DNA of 64,000 nucleotides from Epiperipatus broadwayi (lineage: Eukaryota; Onychophora; Udeonychophora; Euonychophora; Peripatidae), in NCBI GenBank assembly GCA_028023455.1, contig JAQFVV010006294.1:3313001-3377000 (forward strand), in the 5' to 3' direction. The number at the start of each line of letters is the position of its first letter. The first letter of the stretch is position 1. Below the pieces are notes generated by a model. It saw only the letters and a list, made by a program, of their open reading frames with translations. It did not search any database and had not been told where the DNA came from. Shown in pieces: positions 11,331 to 23,163 of this stretch. The translations under genes and the position numbers were made by a program.

Positions 11331-11824
11331 TAAACTTTTAAATTTAATTGCTGTCGTAATTGTTAGTAGGGAGAAATTAATTCAATAATTAATTTTTTTA
11401 TTATATCATTTTTCTATATTTTGTTTGTATATCGTTGATTGGGTTAGTAGGCAGCCATTATTGGTAACACAAGTATATCTTATGTTCATTATTCTGTTTG
11501 CAGTCAGTGGTTGTAACTATGGAAACCAATAGAAAAATATCTTGTAGTAGTTTTCTCCACTTTTTTAATGGGGGGAAAATTACGAATGAATTAAAATAAA
11601 CTATATTTCTTATGTCCTCTTTTTTTACTACAATAAATATTTTATTTAAGAAATGATTCGTATCATAAAACTAAGAATATGATTTACATTTCTTATGTGA
11701 AAATGTGCCATGAATCACTGTATTCAGCACATCCCATGGGCAGCTAAGACTGCGCAGTTGACTAGGCATTAATTAGAATGTGAATAGTTCCGATTTTCGA
11801 TCCCCTCCAAGACAGATTGGATTG

Positions 11825-11834
11825 TATATAAAAG
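11825..11834 (+). promoter_or_regulatory. TATA box TATATAAAAG
   Basis: Perfect TATA-box sequence in a locally CpG-bearing, less AT-rich context. About 30 bases downstream lies a TTAGTTTTG stretch where a start site would be expected. Confidence 0.45.
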
Positions 11835-11953
11835 CCTACTTCAGCCATCTTTACTTAGTTTTGGTATCAATACCATTCCAGACCAGAGGTTCTAACTATA
11901 ACTGATGCAAACTTGTACTTCTAGGGGCTGATGCAGGCGTGGTCCAAAACACC

Positions 11954-12061
11954 ATGTCAGAGGTAGAGATGGCTAGCCTCTTTTGCCATCATTTTTATTT
12001 TCATCATCAGTGTCCTCATTATTTGCTATTAATGCTGTTAGAGAGTTCGCAGTGTATCTGA
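11954..12061 (+). CDS. Candidate first exon or short ORF, 35 codons
   Basis: The ATG lies 120 bases after the TATA box, in the context AACACCATGTCAG, a good start. The frame begins MSEVEMASLF and stops at 12,061. A GTAGAG three codons in (from 11,963) could serve as a donor, which would make this a first exon encoding only MSE. No family is recognised. Support is positional only: TATA box, start context and CpG retention. Confidence 0.25.
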   Translation: MSEVEMASLFCHHFYFHHQCPHYLLLMLLESSQCI

Positions 12062-13075
12062 ATTTTTATTATTTTGATTTTAATGGCTTCTTTTATAAAA
12101 GCAATATCTTCTTTTATTATTATTTTTTAAAGAAAGCTTTTTTAAGCATTGCGTCAAGAGTGAATCAATTTATGCATGTGTATCGCTTGAAGTCACAGTT
12201 TATGTGGAAGCATGGAATTTATTTATTGTTACGTAAATTGCTCAGAGTGTTAGTATGAAGCCCAAATGTTACTTATTTTCGCAGTCCAATAATTTCACTA
12301 ACATAACTTTCTCTTAAAATATGGGATTCTGCTTTTCTTCTCTCTCTCTTCATCCAAGCGTTTAATCAAAAAGCTAATGGCATTATGCTTTTTATTATTA
12401 TCTTTTTTTTTTTTTGTTTTAAAAAACTTGACTTATTTAATTTTTTCTTTTTTTTTTTAAATTTTATCCTATATTTTGTTCAGACTGCCGGCTTTTGAGC
12501 GCCGTTTGCTGCTATTGAATGAAATGGTCTGCAGTGATGTCTGAACGGGCTGGAATTTTATTGGCTTTCAGCCTCCAGACTGCAGGCAAAAAATTACGTC
12601 AGATTACTGCAGAGTTTTCAAGGACATTGGACATAATTTTTTTTTAAATAAAAAAAAATATATATATTGTCACAATTTTCTTTTTATTATTATGTAGTTA
12701 TCCCACTTTTCATGAATAAAAAATCATAATTATAAATAGTAATAATAATAATAATAATAGTTCATCGTCAAAAGGCTTCTTTTAAAATCATATAAATTAC
12801 ATTATTTTATTTCAAATTGTTATCATTAATTTGTATTATTCTTAGTATTTACTTATTTTTTTTATTGAATGGATAAATTGTTTATTTTTAGTATCATATT
12901 AATATATTTCATGGTTTATTTTCATTAAATAAATTATTAATAATTAATTGTGCTTACAAGATGTTATAAATGAAAGTTAATTTATTTCTTCTAATTTTAA
13001 TTTATGCATGTTTTTTTTTATGTCAAATCTATTTTCAGCCTAATCCAAGAGCATTAATATTTAATGAAAGTGTTT

Positions 13076-13089
13076 GTTGCTATAGTAAC
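13076..13089. promoter_or_regulatory. RFX X-box GTTGCTATAGTAAC
   Basis: Matches the X-box consensus RYYNYYATRRNRAC at all positions and is nearly palindromic, as strong RFX sites are. It is flanked by TAATCC and ATTAATATT homeodomain-like words. One or two matches are expected by chance in a window of this size. Confidence 0.35.
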
Positions 13090-13600
13090 GGAAATAGCAA
13101 AACTGCACTTCCATGAGATCATTGGATTCTCATTTTCTTTCAGTTTTATGTAATATTAAACTACGCCATATCTATACTAATAGTTAATTTAGGATTTTTC
13201 TTTTTCAACTAATGCTAGTTTTTTGTTTTGTTTTAATAAAGAAATAAAATTATTTATTGTATAATGTTTTAAAAGAAAAAAACAACAACATATTATTGCA
13301 AATTTATTTTATTTCTTTATGTTAAAATATTTAAATTTCGTTATACATTGTTAACAATTTGTTTTTAAAATTTTCATTTTTATTTATTTGTTTTCTATTT
13401 AAAGATATTTTGACTCTTATCGAATGAATCTTTTTTTTTTTTAAAACAAATTAGATAGTATTTGTTTATACACTCGCACACGCATATATATATATGTCGA
13501 AACATATGATAGATAATGGCCTTTAATTAATATCCATTATCTGTTTAACTTATCTTATGAAATATGGAGCTCGGAATCAAAAATGAAACAAAAACTGCAA

Positions 13601-14186
13601 CACAAAGGATAATTTATATATATTGGAATAATCAAAAGAATACAAATAATACATAGAATTAAAAAAAAATTAAATGAATGAAAACTGGTTGTGCAACAAG
13701 AAGGCATGATAATTAGTAAACCAGGACAATTATCATCTGGATATCAAAAGATTAGAAGTATCCCAGGAAAAAAAAAATGTTTGGACTGGAATAATGAGAT
13801 AATATGGAAAAAAACAACAACTTTAAAGCGACATTGTTGGAGAAATATTAGAATGACATAAGGTTTGTGATGGACTGTTAGCAACTGATGATATATATAT
13901 ATATTTATCTTTCTTTTCTTTTCTTTTTTTTAAATAAAAAGATATTTCCGCTATGTGTATGTAGACATCTTAAGGATGTTAAGGTATATCATTTTATAAT
14001 GAAAAATCAATATTCTTTAATACAGCTCTGATCATGAAGGAAATGATATGAAATGGAGGAACATGATTAGTAATGATCAAATATTGACTCAGGGCTTAGT
14101 ATATCATCAAACTTTAAATATATTTGCAATATATGGTATATATTTCTGTAAGATAAAACCCAAGATATATATATATATACTGCATA
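13601..14186. other. AT-rich non-coding DNA, nothing recognised
   Basis: Several short TA runs, with no coding phrase. Confidence 0.5.
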
Positions 14187-14270
14187 TGTCAAATGCATTG
14201 ACCGGAAAACTAACCCGGGCCAGCTGTTTGAAAGGCAGCTATGCTAACCACCAGGTCACCAACATCTGAC
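14187..14270 (-). repeat. tRNA-derived SINE head
   Basis: On the minus strand GTGACCTGGTGGTTAGCAT is a good tRNA D-arm/A-box. AGCTG and CAGCT form an anticodon-stem-like pair, and CCCGGGTTAGTTTTCCGG takes the place of the TpsiC arm and B-box (14216-14203). A/B spacing is tRNA-like. The B-box is mutated, so a functional tRNA is unlikely. Confidence 0.55.
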
Positions 14271-16975
14271 AAAACCCAAGATATTTTTTAGATGTCATTT
14301 AAACAAACATGACATTTTTTTGGTGTTGAAAAAATATTTTATTAACATGGCTTTTTTGAATATAAGTTTTCTAGTTATTCATATAAAAATAAAAAATAGA
14401 TGTTTGACCTAAAATCAGATGAAATATTTAAAATATTGAATATCAAATTTTTCCATTAAAAAAAGTAATATGAATTACATAATTATTCAAAATTTTATAT
14501 ATAAACACATTTTTCTGAAGATTTTCAAAAACAATCAGTTATATAGATTGCCATTTTGTGAGATATATAATTTTGCAATCATATTTGTAAACAAACCTTT
14601 ATATGGAAATATATATATATTTTCTAAAACTTATATGGTATAAATGTGGGTTTTTATATTTATTATTTTAATTGTATATTCAAGTCTTGCCATATCCTGT
14701 TATTTTATTTCAAGTTTTCCATAAATACTTCAAATTGTGAATAATAGCTAGGATTTTTATTCTTAGAATAAAAATTCCTGGAATTTTTGTCACCTCCCCC
14801 CCCTTATTTCAAATTGCCAGAAAAGTTTTTCAAGACCTAAGATTTTTTTGTAACTAAATATGCAAGTGTGAGATAAGCAATAATATGGTGGGTTTTTTTT
14901 TAGGTAATAAGTGTTTTCTACCACTGGGTAGCCCATATAACAAGTGAAAAAATATGATAAACATATTTGTAACAATTATATTTACAAAATAATGAAATAA
15001 TCAGTAAGAAATTAAATTATGGTGAACAGTAATGATATGTATTCATAAAAATATAATTAGAAAAGAATAATTAATTTGTCTATAGTATATAGTTTTTGTG
15101 TCACTCAAAATTTCCATTACATTGATTTAAATGGAAAAATAAATTTTAAACTAAGGTCAATGAAGTAAGAAAGAAAATGCAGCAGTAAATAGTTATCATT
15201 ATTTAATTATTATTTTGTAATAACTATATTTATACAAATAAATATGTTGATCACAAGTGGGAATTTAAATTTTTTTTACTCAAAAAATATATATAATGGA
15301 AATTTAAGTGACAGAATTGTTTATTGTAAATCAATTTATTATTCTTTTTTAATTTCATTTATATAAATAATATTTTGTGTCATAATTTAGTTTCTTACTG
15401 ATTATTTTATTATTATTTTATAATTACATGTCTAAAATTGTTATTTAATTTTTTATTGATTATTTTTTCACTTGCAAAATATGCCATGCACTGGTAGAAA
15501 GCAATTACAGTAGATCACTTATTAAATAAGCACTGTTTTTTTTTTTTAATTATCTAATATTTCATTCAAATATGGTGTATAACACTCATATAATTTTAAT
15601 CTATTCAGTCATATCAATAGTACAACATAGATTTGTAATTGTATATTTTTCTTTTGTGAATTCTCAAATAGTCATATTCAAATTATTCAAACTTGTTTTG
15701 GGAAATAAAAAGTAAATTATATTTTTCAGATATGAGTACATAATTTTATAATTTATAAGCAAATCATTTTTCTTTTTCACATTTCATATTATACCTACTA
15801 TACACATTGAAGTCTATTTCTTATAATTGCTTCCTCTGATAAATTAATTTTATTTCAATTTAATTTTTTTTTTTTTAATTAAATCATTATTTCATTCAAT
15901 TTTTTTTTAATTACTAGATGTAACCCATCTTATATGATGGTTAATATTGACCATTGTATACCATTTTATAGTAATAACTAAATGGAGTGTATATACATTT
16001 ATACTGTTCATTGGTTTTATGTTGCTACATTGTGTGTTCCATCTCTTCCTTCTCAAAATTCTGGGAACAAAAAAAGAGTGAGATGTAGTAATCTAATAAA
16101 AGCAAACTCCTTATATATATGCACTTACTATTCAAACTTAATTTTTAAAACATATATATTTAAACATTAACAAAAATAATTAAGAAAATATATTACATAG
16201 TTATAACAATAAATAGCATAATAGGAATGAGGGAAGGGAAGGGGAGAGGCAGAAAGAAACCATATGATTGAATATGCAAGATGTGAAAATAGATGACTGA
16301 AAATGGTTTATAATGGTGCTTATACAATTGGGACTTGATGTTAAATTTATGAATTTCTAAATTTTTATCTTTTTTTTTTTTTTTTCAAATTATGGATTAA
16401 GTGAAATTGTGCAAAATGAAGCTATAGATGTGAATGAATTACTATATTACATTCTTTGTGATTTAAAACATAGTATATAAAAAACTTTTTTTCAAATGTG
16501 TATGATGGTTGAATTTAGCCTAATTTGATTGAAATATATTTTAGGAGTTATTTAGAATTTTTTTAAAAAATATGGTTGAATGAATATATTTTTGAATATA
16601 AGATTGTAGTACATAAGTAATAAAGATAAAATGTTAAAAGATAGAGTTTATTATACTTGTATTTTATTAAATTTGAAGCCTATATCAAGAGTTATATGAA
16701 ATACAGTACTTTTTAGTTTAATAAAAGTTCATTATCATTCAGTTATTAAAAGACACCGAATTGTATGCTATGAAATACATACCAGTAAATTTAATAATGC
16801 TTCAACTTGAATTTTTTTCTTATTAATGAAATAGTGATTTATATCATTTTTATTGTCTGATATCATTTGTGTAAATATACATACTCCATATTGAAAGCCT
16901 GGCTCAGCAGATTAATATATGTTATGCTTATTTTGCCTTATTGTAATTATTATTTACTTATTTATATATGTCTTT
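14271..16975. other. AT-rich non-coding DNA, nothing recognised
   Basis: A C8 run at 14796-14803 is the only compositional landmark. The open frames at 14,790-14,975 and 15,982-16,170 look like chance. Confidence 0.5.
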
Positions 16976-17050
16976 ATATATATATGGAAATAAATATTTC
17001 CATGGAATGTATTATAATAAAAAATATAAATGAGATGATATCCATTTAAA
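16976..17050 (+). repeat. Short dispersed repeat, copy 1
   Basis: After a TA run, the stretch AATATTTCCATGGAATG and the following TATTATAATAAARAATA and AATGAGRWGAT are shared with 18,203-18,268, also after a TA run. This shows that the two loci are copies of one unit. Confidence 0.6.
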
Positions 17051-17329
17051 CAGAGATAACTTGTAGCTTTGATATTACCAAGAAACTGTCACTTACTACT
17101 AATTGACTATCCCTGAGGTTAACAAGTTTTCTCATTAAATTATGATAACTCTTTTGTTGGAGTTTTTTGTTGAAGTAAATATATATTTTATATATCTATA
17201 AATAGATGTGGATAGATGTAAATTCTAATTGCAGTGCTTGAAACATTTATTGTTTGTTGACAATAATATATAAAAAATTTGCTTACATTCTATAGGAGAT
17301 AGATATTTTAAGAACATGAATCAGCCCTA

Positions 17330-17400
17330 TGTGAGTTGGCCCAGCAGTACAGTGGCTGACTTAGAATTGGGAGCTATTCTGATGCTTGAACTTAAAAACT
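17330..17400 (+). repeat. tRNA-derived SINE head, degraded
   Basis: TTGGCCCAGCAGTACAGTGG (from 17,336) fits the A-box pattern TRGCNNAGYNG. GCTTGAACTT (17384-17393) is a decayed B-box at about tRNA spacing. Confidence 0.45.
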
Positions 17401-18202
17401 GTTAACCATATATATATATATAACATTAGAATGATTAAATTTAATATTAAAGCATCATTAAGTGATTTTTTACATAAATCAATCTATTTTATATTGCAAA
17501 ACACTAAATAAAACAAAATTATTTTAAACTCATAATTGAACCATATATAATAAATTAAACATTTAACTATATAATTAACTACATGTCAAATTATATGCAA
17601 CAAACTTGAATACATTATCTAATCCTTTTATTCTCCATATTCTTTTGCCATCTTGTGTAAGCTTTAATAATCAATATATGCTAGATGGTAATGCTTATTA
17701 ATTCCTTATGTAGTATTGGTCATATGAAACTTGGATAAATGTAACCTTCAATCATGGTGCTGGAAATATTTCATTCTGCATGATACATATATTTTGGGAA
17801 AAAACATCCTTCATCATATATTTATTTTATTAATTTGTTTATAGCCAGGCTTTCTATTTCATAGTTTATATTTTCATAGTTTAATCATGGTTGAAGTCAT
17901 ATATTTATAAATACATTTGTGTGTGTATATATATATTAGAATCTATATGTAATCATTACAGAACTAAGTCACAAAAGGCATTTACCCTATATAATGGATT
18001 GCCATAATCGTACTTGCTTAATGACAATTAATTGGCTTAAATAGTATGACTTTTAAATTATTAATGTTATACAATACCCTCAAATTTCTTATTAAAACTT
18101 GCATTTATTATCTAAATAAACACAAATTATAAGAAATTATCTAACTTTTCATTATTTATTTAGTCTTTATCAAGTATCTTACCATAATTTGAAAAAATGA
18201 CT
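17401..18202. other. AT-rich non-coding DNA, nothing recognised
   Basis: No coding phrase or structured repeat apart from short TA runs. Confidence 0.5.
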
Positions 18203-18268
18203 ATATATATATATATGAATTAAATATTTCCATGGATTGTTATTATAATAAAGAATAGAAATGAGGAG
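18203..18268 (+). repeat. Short dispersed repeat, copy 2
   Basis: Counterpart of 16,976-17,050, with the same TA run, AAATATTTCCATGGATTG and ATTATAATAAAGAATA. It lies immediately left of a large foldback. Confidence 0.6.
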
Positions 18269-18283
18269 ATAAATTATTTACAT

Positions 18284-18955
18284 ATAAAATAGAAATTTGT
18301 ATAATATTAAAATACTATCCAAAAAAACAAAAACAAAATTTTATTAAAATTCTTCCACAACCATGGTTTCATCTACTATCAAATAGATATTTTCAAGCAA
18401 AATTCAACTAAACATATATACAAAACAAAATATTCCTCCCATCATTCACTTCAAAAAATAACACTTCTTTTAATATCAAAGAATGTCTTCAAGAAATTGA
18501 TGGCCTCAGATTCAAAAAGTTTATCATTAAAATTTCTTTTGTTCTTCTTTTCAGTTCACTTTTTCATAAAAAATAACCTCTGTATTGTCAAATAATATTT
18601 TATGACCTCTGCATTGTCAAATAATACAGATCATAAAATATTATTTGACAATGCAGAGGTTATTTTTTATGAAAAAAGTGAACTGACAAGAAGAACAAAA
18701 GAAATTTTAATGATAAACTTTTTGAATCTGAGGCCACCAATCTCTTGAAGACATTCTTAGATATTAAAGGAAGTTGTGTTTTGAAGAGAATGATGGGAAG
18801 GCTATTTTGTTTTGTATATATATATATGTTGCATGTTTAGTTGAATTTCACTTGAAAACATCTATTTGTTAATAGAGAATCAACGAATGTGGAAGAATTG
18901 TAGTAAAATTTTGTTTTGGGCTAGTATTGTAATGTTATATGAATTTCTATTTTAT
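18284..18955. mobile_element. Foldback element with 320-bp inverted arms
   Basis: The left arm (18284-18605) is the diverged inverse of the right arm (18631-18955). The outer ends are ATAAAATAGAAATT on each side. The 25-bp centre repeats CCTCTGCATTGTCAAATAAT from the arm. Such near-palindromes are typical of non-autonomous foldback DNA elements. No transposase is encoded, and target duplications are not clear in the AT-rich flanks. Confidence 0.8.
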
Positions 18956-19407
18956 TTATAATTACTAGTATAATGTTAAACAGTATTTTATATATATATA
19001 TACTATAGAGTATTTATATTTTAATTAAAAATATTTAATATTATTCTCTAAATTGAGCCGAGATAATATAGAAAATATTATATGTTTTTGATGAAAATAT
19101 AAATATATATTTTCAAGATTTTTAATGAACCTATACATTATTTCAACTCCATCCCATTTCAAATCATCCACCAATGAAAAAAAGACAGTCCACTCTATTT
19201 TACTATGCATGCATTTCATGCATAACCTTTGTTTGTTAGGCAAATTGAATGTTTCTTTATTATATTACTTGTAGACATTATCCATTATACAAGTCTTATG
19301 CAAGATAAGGATTAATTTTTATTAACTTTTAACACTCGTGGAAGGATGAACAATCATTGCATTGTAGACATGTTTTTAAGACTTTTTTTGTCAATATATC
19401 TCTCATC
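18956..19407. other. AT-rich non-coding DNA, nothing recognised
   Basis: A 72-codon minus-strand frame (19025-19243) has no family resemblance. Confidence 0.5.
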
Positions 19408-19650
19408 TCAACTGACCCTATTGCAAGTATCCACTAGTGCAAAAAGGTAGATTGAAACTACTTCCTATTTTGCATGAAAGAATGAAGTAATAGAGAAATA
19501 TTGAGATGCTAGCATGAGTATGGAGATTCAGATATTTGATACCTTTGGCTATCCTGATCCATAAAAGTTGTTCACTAACTACATGCATACTGAGAATGAG
19601 TGATCTGTTTTTCTGTGCTAGTGGATGATTGCCATATGGTTGAACTGACA
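19408..19650. mobile_element. Degenerate short foldback / TIR element
   Basis: CAACTGACCCTATTGCAAGT and then ATCCACTAG on the left (19408-19449) are mirrored by CTAGTGGATGATTGCCATAT and then GGTTGAACTG on the right (19608-19650). Arms are about 42 bp with several mismatches, and the interior shows no coding. It is likely an old MITE. Confidence 0.45.
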
Positions 19651-20059
19651 AATGCATTGATTAAAAAAAAATCTTTGTAAGTATATATATATTAGTTATG
19701 TTTATTTTATATCCATTTGGGGATATATAATTAATATATATGTATATTTATTTTCATAATTATGGTATTAACTTTGACAAAGACTATAAATAAATAGTTG
19801 AAACATAGGTTATTATAACCTGTGTAGATTCAGATAAATTCAAGTTTTAGTAAGAAATTGGAAGTGATTAAATAATATAGTATTTTAGATGGGCAGGATC
19901 AAGTTTAATAATATATATTTTATATGATATTAATTTATATGCTTTTAATTACTGCACATATTCTGTTTGTTTTCATTATGTCACTTTGTTTACAATTTCC
20001 ATGTATATCTGACAATTTCCCAAACTTTATAAAGTTATATATTGTTCACTGTATACATA

Positions 20060-20500
20060 ATATTTGTTAACTAATTGACTACCATAATTGTCATATTGAT
20101 TTTTTTATAAATTTATTTGAAAATGCAATTTGTACAATGAAGATAGAATATTATATATTGCATAAAGTTAACATATGAAAAGCAACAAAAGAAATTGTAA
20201 GGAAGTACAATTATCGTAAAATATGAATTTTATATCTTTTACAAATTATGAATTTTGATAAATTTTAAAATAGACATTTTAATAACAGGTTTATTATATT
20301 TTTTTAAATAAAATTAAAATTATGTATAAAAAAAATTCAGGCTATAATAATGTATTCTAAAAAATAAATGTTTTTATGCAGGATTCACTAGTACTATCAA
20401 AACAAACAAAATAAATAGTAGAACATGCAATAATTTGTTTTCAAATGTTATTAAAAATAATATTGATCAATTATTTGAAAGTGCAAATATAAACAATTAA
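20060..20500. repeat. Diverged dispersed repeat, copy A
   Basis: Shares ordered phrases with 25,930-26,450: GCATAAAGTTAACATAT, AGCAACAAAA against GGCAATAAAA, and TTTGTTTYAAATGTTTATTAAAAATAA followed by GATMAATT. The family is unknown and non-coding. Confidence 0.5.
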
Positions 20501-21673
20501 CTAAATGTGTAGAAATTTAAACATATGCAGACATATTCATGCACACACACTGTAAATCGCAGACTTTTTTGCATGTAAGAAGATAATACTAAAATAATAA
20601 TGTTCCTTCTAGAAAATAATTTTGGAATAATAATTCATTAGAGCCTTTATAAATTTTCATATTTTATTATTTTTTAATGAACACTCACAACAATTTCTCC
20701 ATTATTTATTTTAAATTTGTGACAAAAAAAAACAAAAAAAAATCTTTTAAAATTTATTTTTTAAGAAGAGAATCATTGAAACAAAAATGGAGAACAGATT
20801 TCAAAAGTTGATTTTTTTTTTTTAATGATTTATCAATTTTCCCACTAATTTATATGAAAGTAAAACTTAGTAAAAGTCTTAAATAATTATTTTAATTTTT
20901 TCAATTGGGTGTTTCTTTAGTATAGAATACAATTTCTTTTAATTTACAGTATTTAATGTATATAGAGGGGTGTGTGTGCAAAATATTATACAACCATTTT
21001 ACTTCATTGTCCTATTATTTAAAAAGAAAAAGAGGCAAAAAAATAACTAAGTCATTTAAATAATTCAATATAACAGTTTATATATATATTAATTGATAAT
21101 TACAAAGCATCTTATTTTAATACATTAGAAATTTGAATTTTCAAATAAGTAAGCTTTATTAAATAATTATTAAACTTTATATAAATATTTATAATACTTT
21201 GATTATTTAAAGAAATCTATTTTAACATCATAGAAATAAAAGTTTCTATTATATTTTGAACAATTTACATTAATTTAAATGTTTATGGAAGTATATTTCT
21301 AATTCAAAGGTATATTACAATATGTAGATGGTAGATTGCTACAATCAAGTAACAACATTTGACTATTAATATTATTGATAACAAGCTATTGTTTGCCATT
21401 CATCTACATTTTATTTGATGTCCAGCATTGAATTTTTAAAAACTAATTACTAAGAAGTGAATTTGTTTTTCAGAACAGACTTAAAACATCAATGATTGTC
21501 ATTAACTTCATGTTGGAAGTTTTTTTTTTATATTAAAAAAAAAAAATGTAATCGTTTTTATAAAAATATAGTGAACCAGTTTACTAATTTCTATTAAAGT
21601 GTTATTGAATATATATACAAATAAAATGTCCGTTAATTAAAAAAAACTATTGTAATAACAACGATAAAATGTT
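20501..21673. other. AT-rich non-coding DNA, nothing recognised
   Basis: A and T homopolymer runs only. Confidence 0.5.
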
Positions 21674-21780
21674 AAATGTAATGGTAATAAACTATTATAA
21701 AATAGTCTTTCAATCCTTAACCAAACTTTACTTCTGCCGTTTGAAAGTCTGTTTTATAATAGTTTATTACCATTACATTT
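21674..21780. repeat. Hairpin with 40-bp arms
   Basis: The arms 21674-21713 and 21741-21780 pair at about 38 of 40 positions across a 27-base loop. The outer sequence is AAATGTAATGGTAATAAACT. It lies 14 bp from a large foldback and may be a MITE, part of that element, or a structured RNA. Confidence 0.75.
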
Positions 21781-21794
21781 ATTATTTTGATTTA

Positions 21795-22560
21795 TTAAAT
21801 TGCGCTTTACGCAAAAAAGTGAAGCTTGTCTAAAATAGTATTAAAGAGTTATATGGCTAAGAGTTTCAGAGAACTTAAGTCTCCATATTCATAGCCTACT
21901 TTAATTGAAGTTTAGCGGTGATTTATGCAAAGTCGTTTTCTTTCATACAGACCATTTTCTGGAGATTGCAAAAGTACGATTCTTTTCGGTTTATTGCACA
22001 GTTGTCATTTGCAATAAAGCATGCCTCCATAATCTTTCATATCATTACGTTCAGTGCATAGTGGCCTTGCCATAGTGGGTTCGAATACATGGCCTGTTGT
22101 TTTTTTGGTGCTCGAAGAATATGGATTTGTTTTCAGTATTATTTATAGCTCTCCTGTATAAATAATGATGTTGAGATGTTCTTGTTGTAATGTTGGCATG
22201 GGTCTGAAAACAAATCCATATTCTACGAGCACCAAAAAACAACAGGCCATGTGTTCGAACCCTCTATGGCAAGGGCACTATGCACTGAACATAATGATAT
22301 GAAACGAAAGATTAAGGAGGCGTGCTTTATTGCAAATGACAACTGTGCAATAAACCGAAAAGAATTGTGCTTTGCAAACTCCAGAAAATGGTCTGTATGA
22401 AAGAAAACAACTTTGCATAAATTTTGCATAAATCACCACTAAACTTCAATTAAAGTAGGCTATGAATATAAAGACTTAAGTTCTCTGAAAGCGCTTAGCC
22501 ATATAATTCTTTAATAATATTTTAGACAAGCTTCACTTTTTTACGTAAAGCACAATTTAA
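21795..22560. mobile_element. Foldback element with ~345-bp inverted arms
   Basis: The left arm 21795-22136 and right arm 22204-22560 are inverted copies with modest divergence and small indels. The outer ends read TTAAATTGYGCTTTACG. The 67-bp spacer is unique. The arms are richer in GC than their surroundings and keep CpGs. GGTTCGAA words occur in both arms (a B-box-like match on one strand). The overlapping minus-strand open frames at 22,051-22,429 are by-products of the palindrome and not genes. Confidence 0.85.
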
Positions 22561-22773
22561 ATTACTTACTACTCAAAGGTGAAGTAGAAAACTAGTATTT
22601 ATTTTTATTTATATGTATATGCAATATTATTAACTTGAGATATGAGGAGTATTTTAAAGTATTTTTAGCTATTGGGCTTTACACTTTTAAGAGTTTTGAT
22701 TTACTAAGTATTTCATCTTGAGTCACATTAAAAAATTAATAAATACAATTTAATAAATATCTGTAATTAAATA

Positions 22774-22796
22774 CAGTAAGTCCCCTAATTACAAAC
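22774..22796. repeat. Tigger left terminal inverted repeat
   Basis: Begins CAGTAAGTCCCC directly after a TA dinucleotide. Confidence 0.9.
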
Positions 22797-23163
22797 TTAA
22801 TTGGTTCCTGAAGTATGTTGGAAGTTGAAATTGTTTGAAAGTAGAGATATGTAAAAAAAAACATCAAAAAGGGTTTTCAAAAGACAGTATTTTATTGTTT
22901 AATATCTGGAGTTTTTTTTACAAATTTATCAAAAGTTAATTGAATTGTATTTTTTTCTTCTCTTGATAAAGAATTCTGTAACATTCTGTGACTTTTTCTA
23001 TTGCCCTTCATACACAAGATATGCGCTCTCCATTGGGATCACATTCTTCCATGATGGTCAAAAATTTGTCAAGATGCATGAAGGCTTCATTCATATTCTT
23101 GATTGTCAAATTCTTAATAATAAGTTCATTATCAGGTTCTTCATTTTGAATTTCATTCATCTC

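Larger units (their letters stand above)
11330..13600. promoter_or_regulatory. CpG-retaining block with promoter and enhancer-like motifs
   Basis: CpG dinucleotides, rare in the flanks, recur throughout this AT-rich block. It holds an RFX X-box-like GTAACTATGGAAAC (11513-11526, one mismatch), a TATA box (11825-11834), a locally GC-richer island (12480-12620) with a CRE-like TTACGTCA (12594-12601), and an X-box GTTGCTATAGTAAC (13076-13089). The combination suggests unmethylated regulatory DNA. This is inference only. Confidence 0.4.

Noticed and set aside
14187-14270. Functional tRNA gene on the minus strand
   Set aside because: The TpsiC/B-box arm is mutated and no acceptor stem can be paired, so a SINE head is the better call.
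22051-22429. Overlapping minus-strand ORFs of 63 and 68 codons
   Set aside because: They lie in and across the arms of a large palindrome and resemble each other only because of the inverted repeat.
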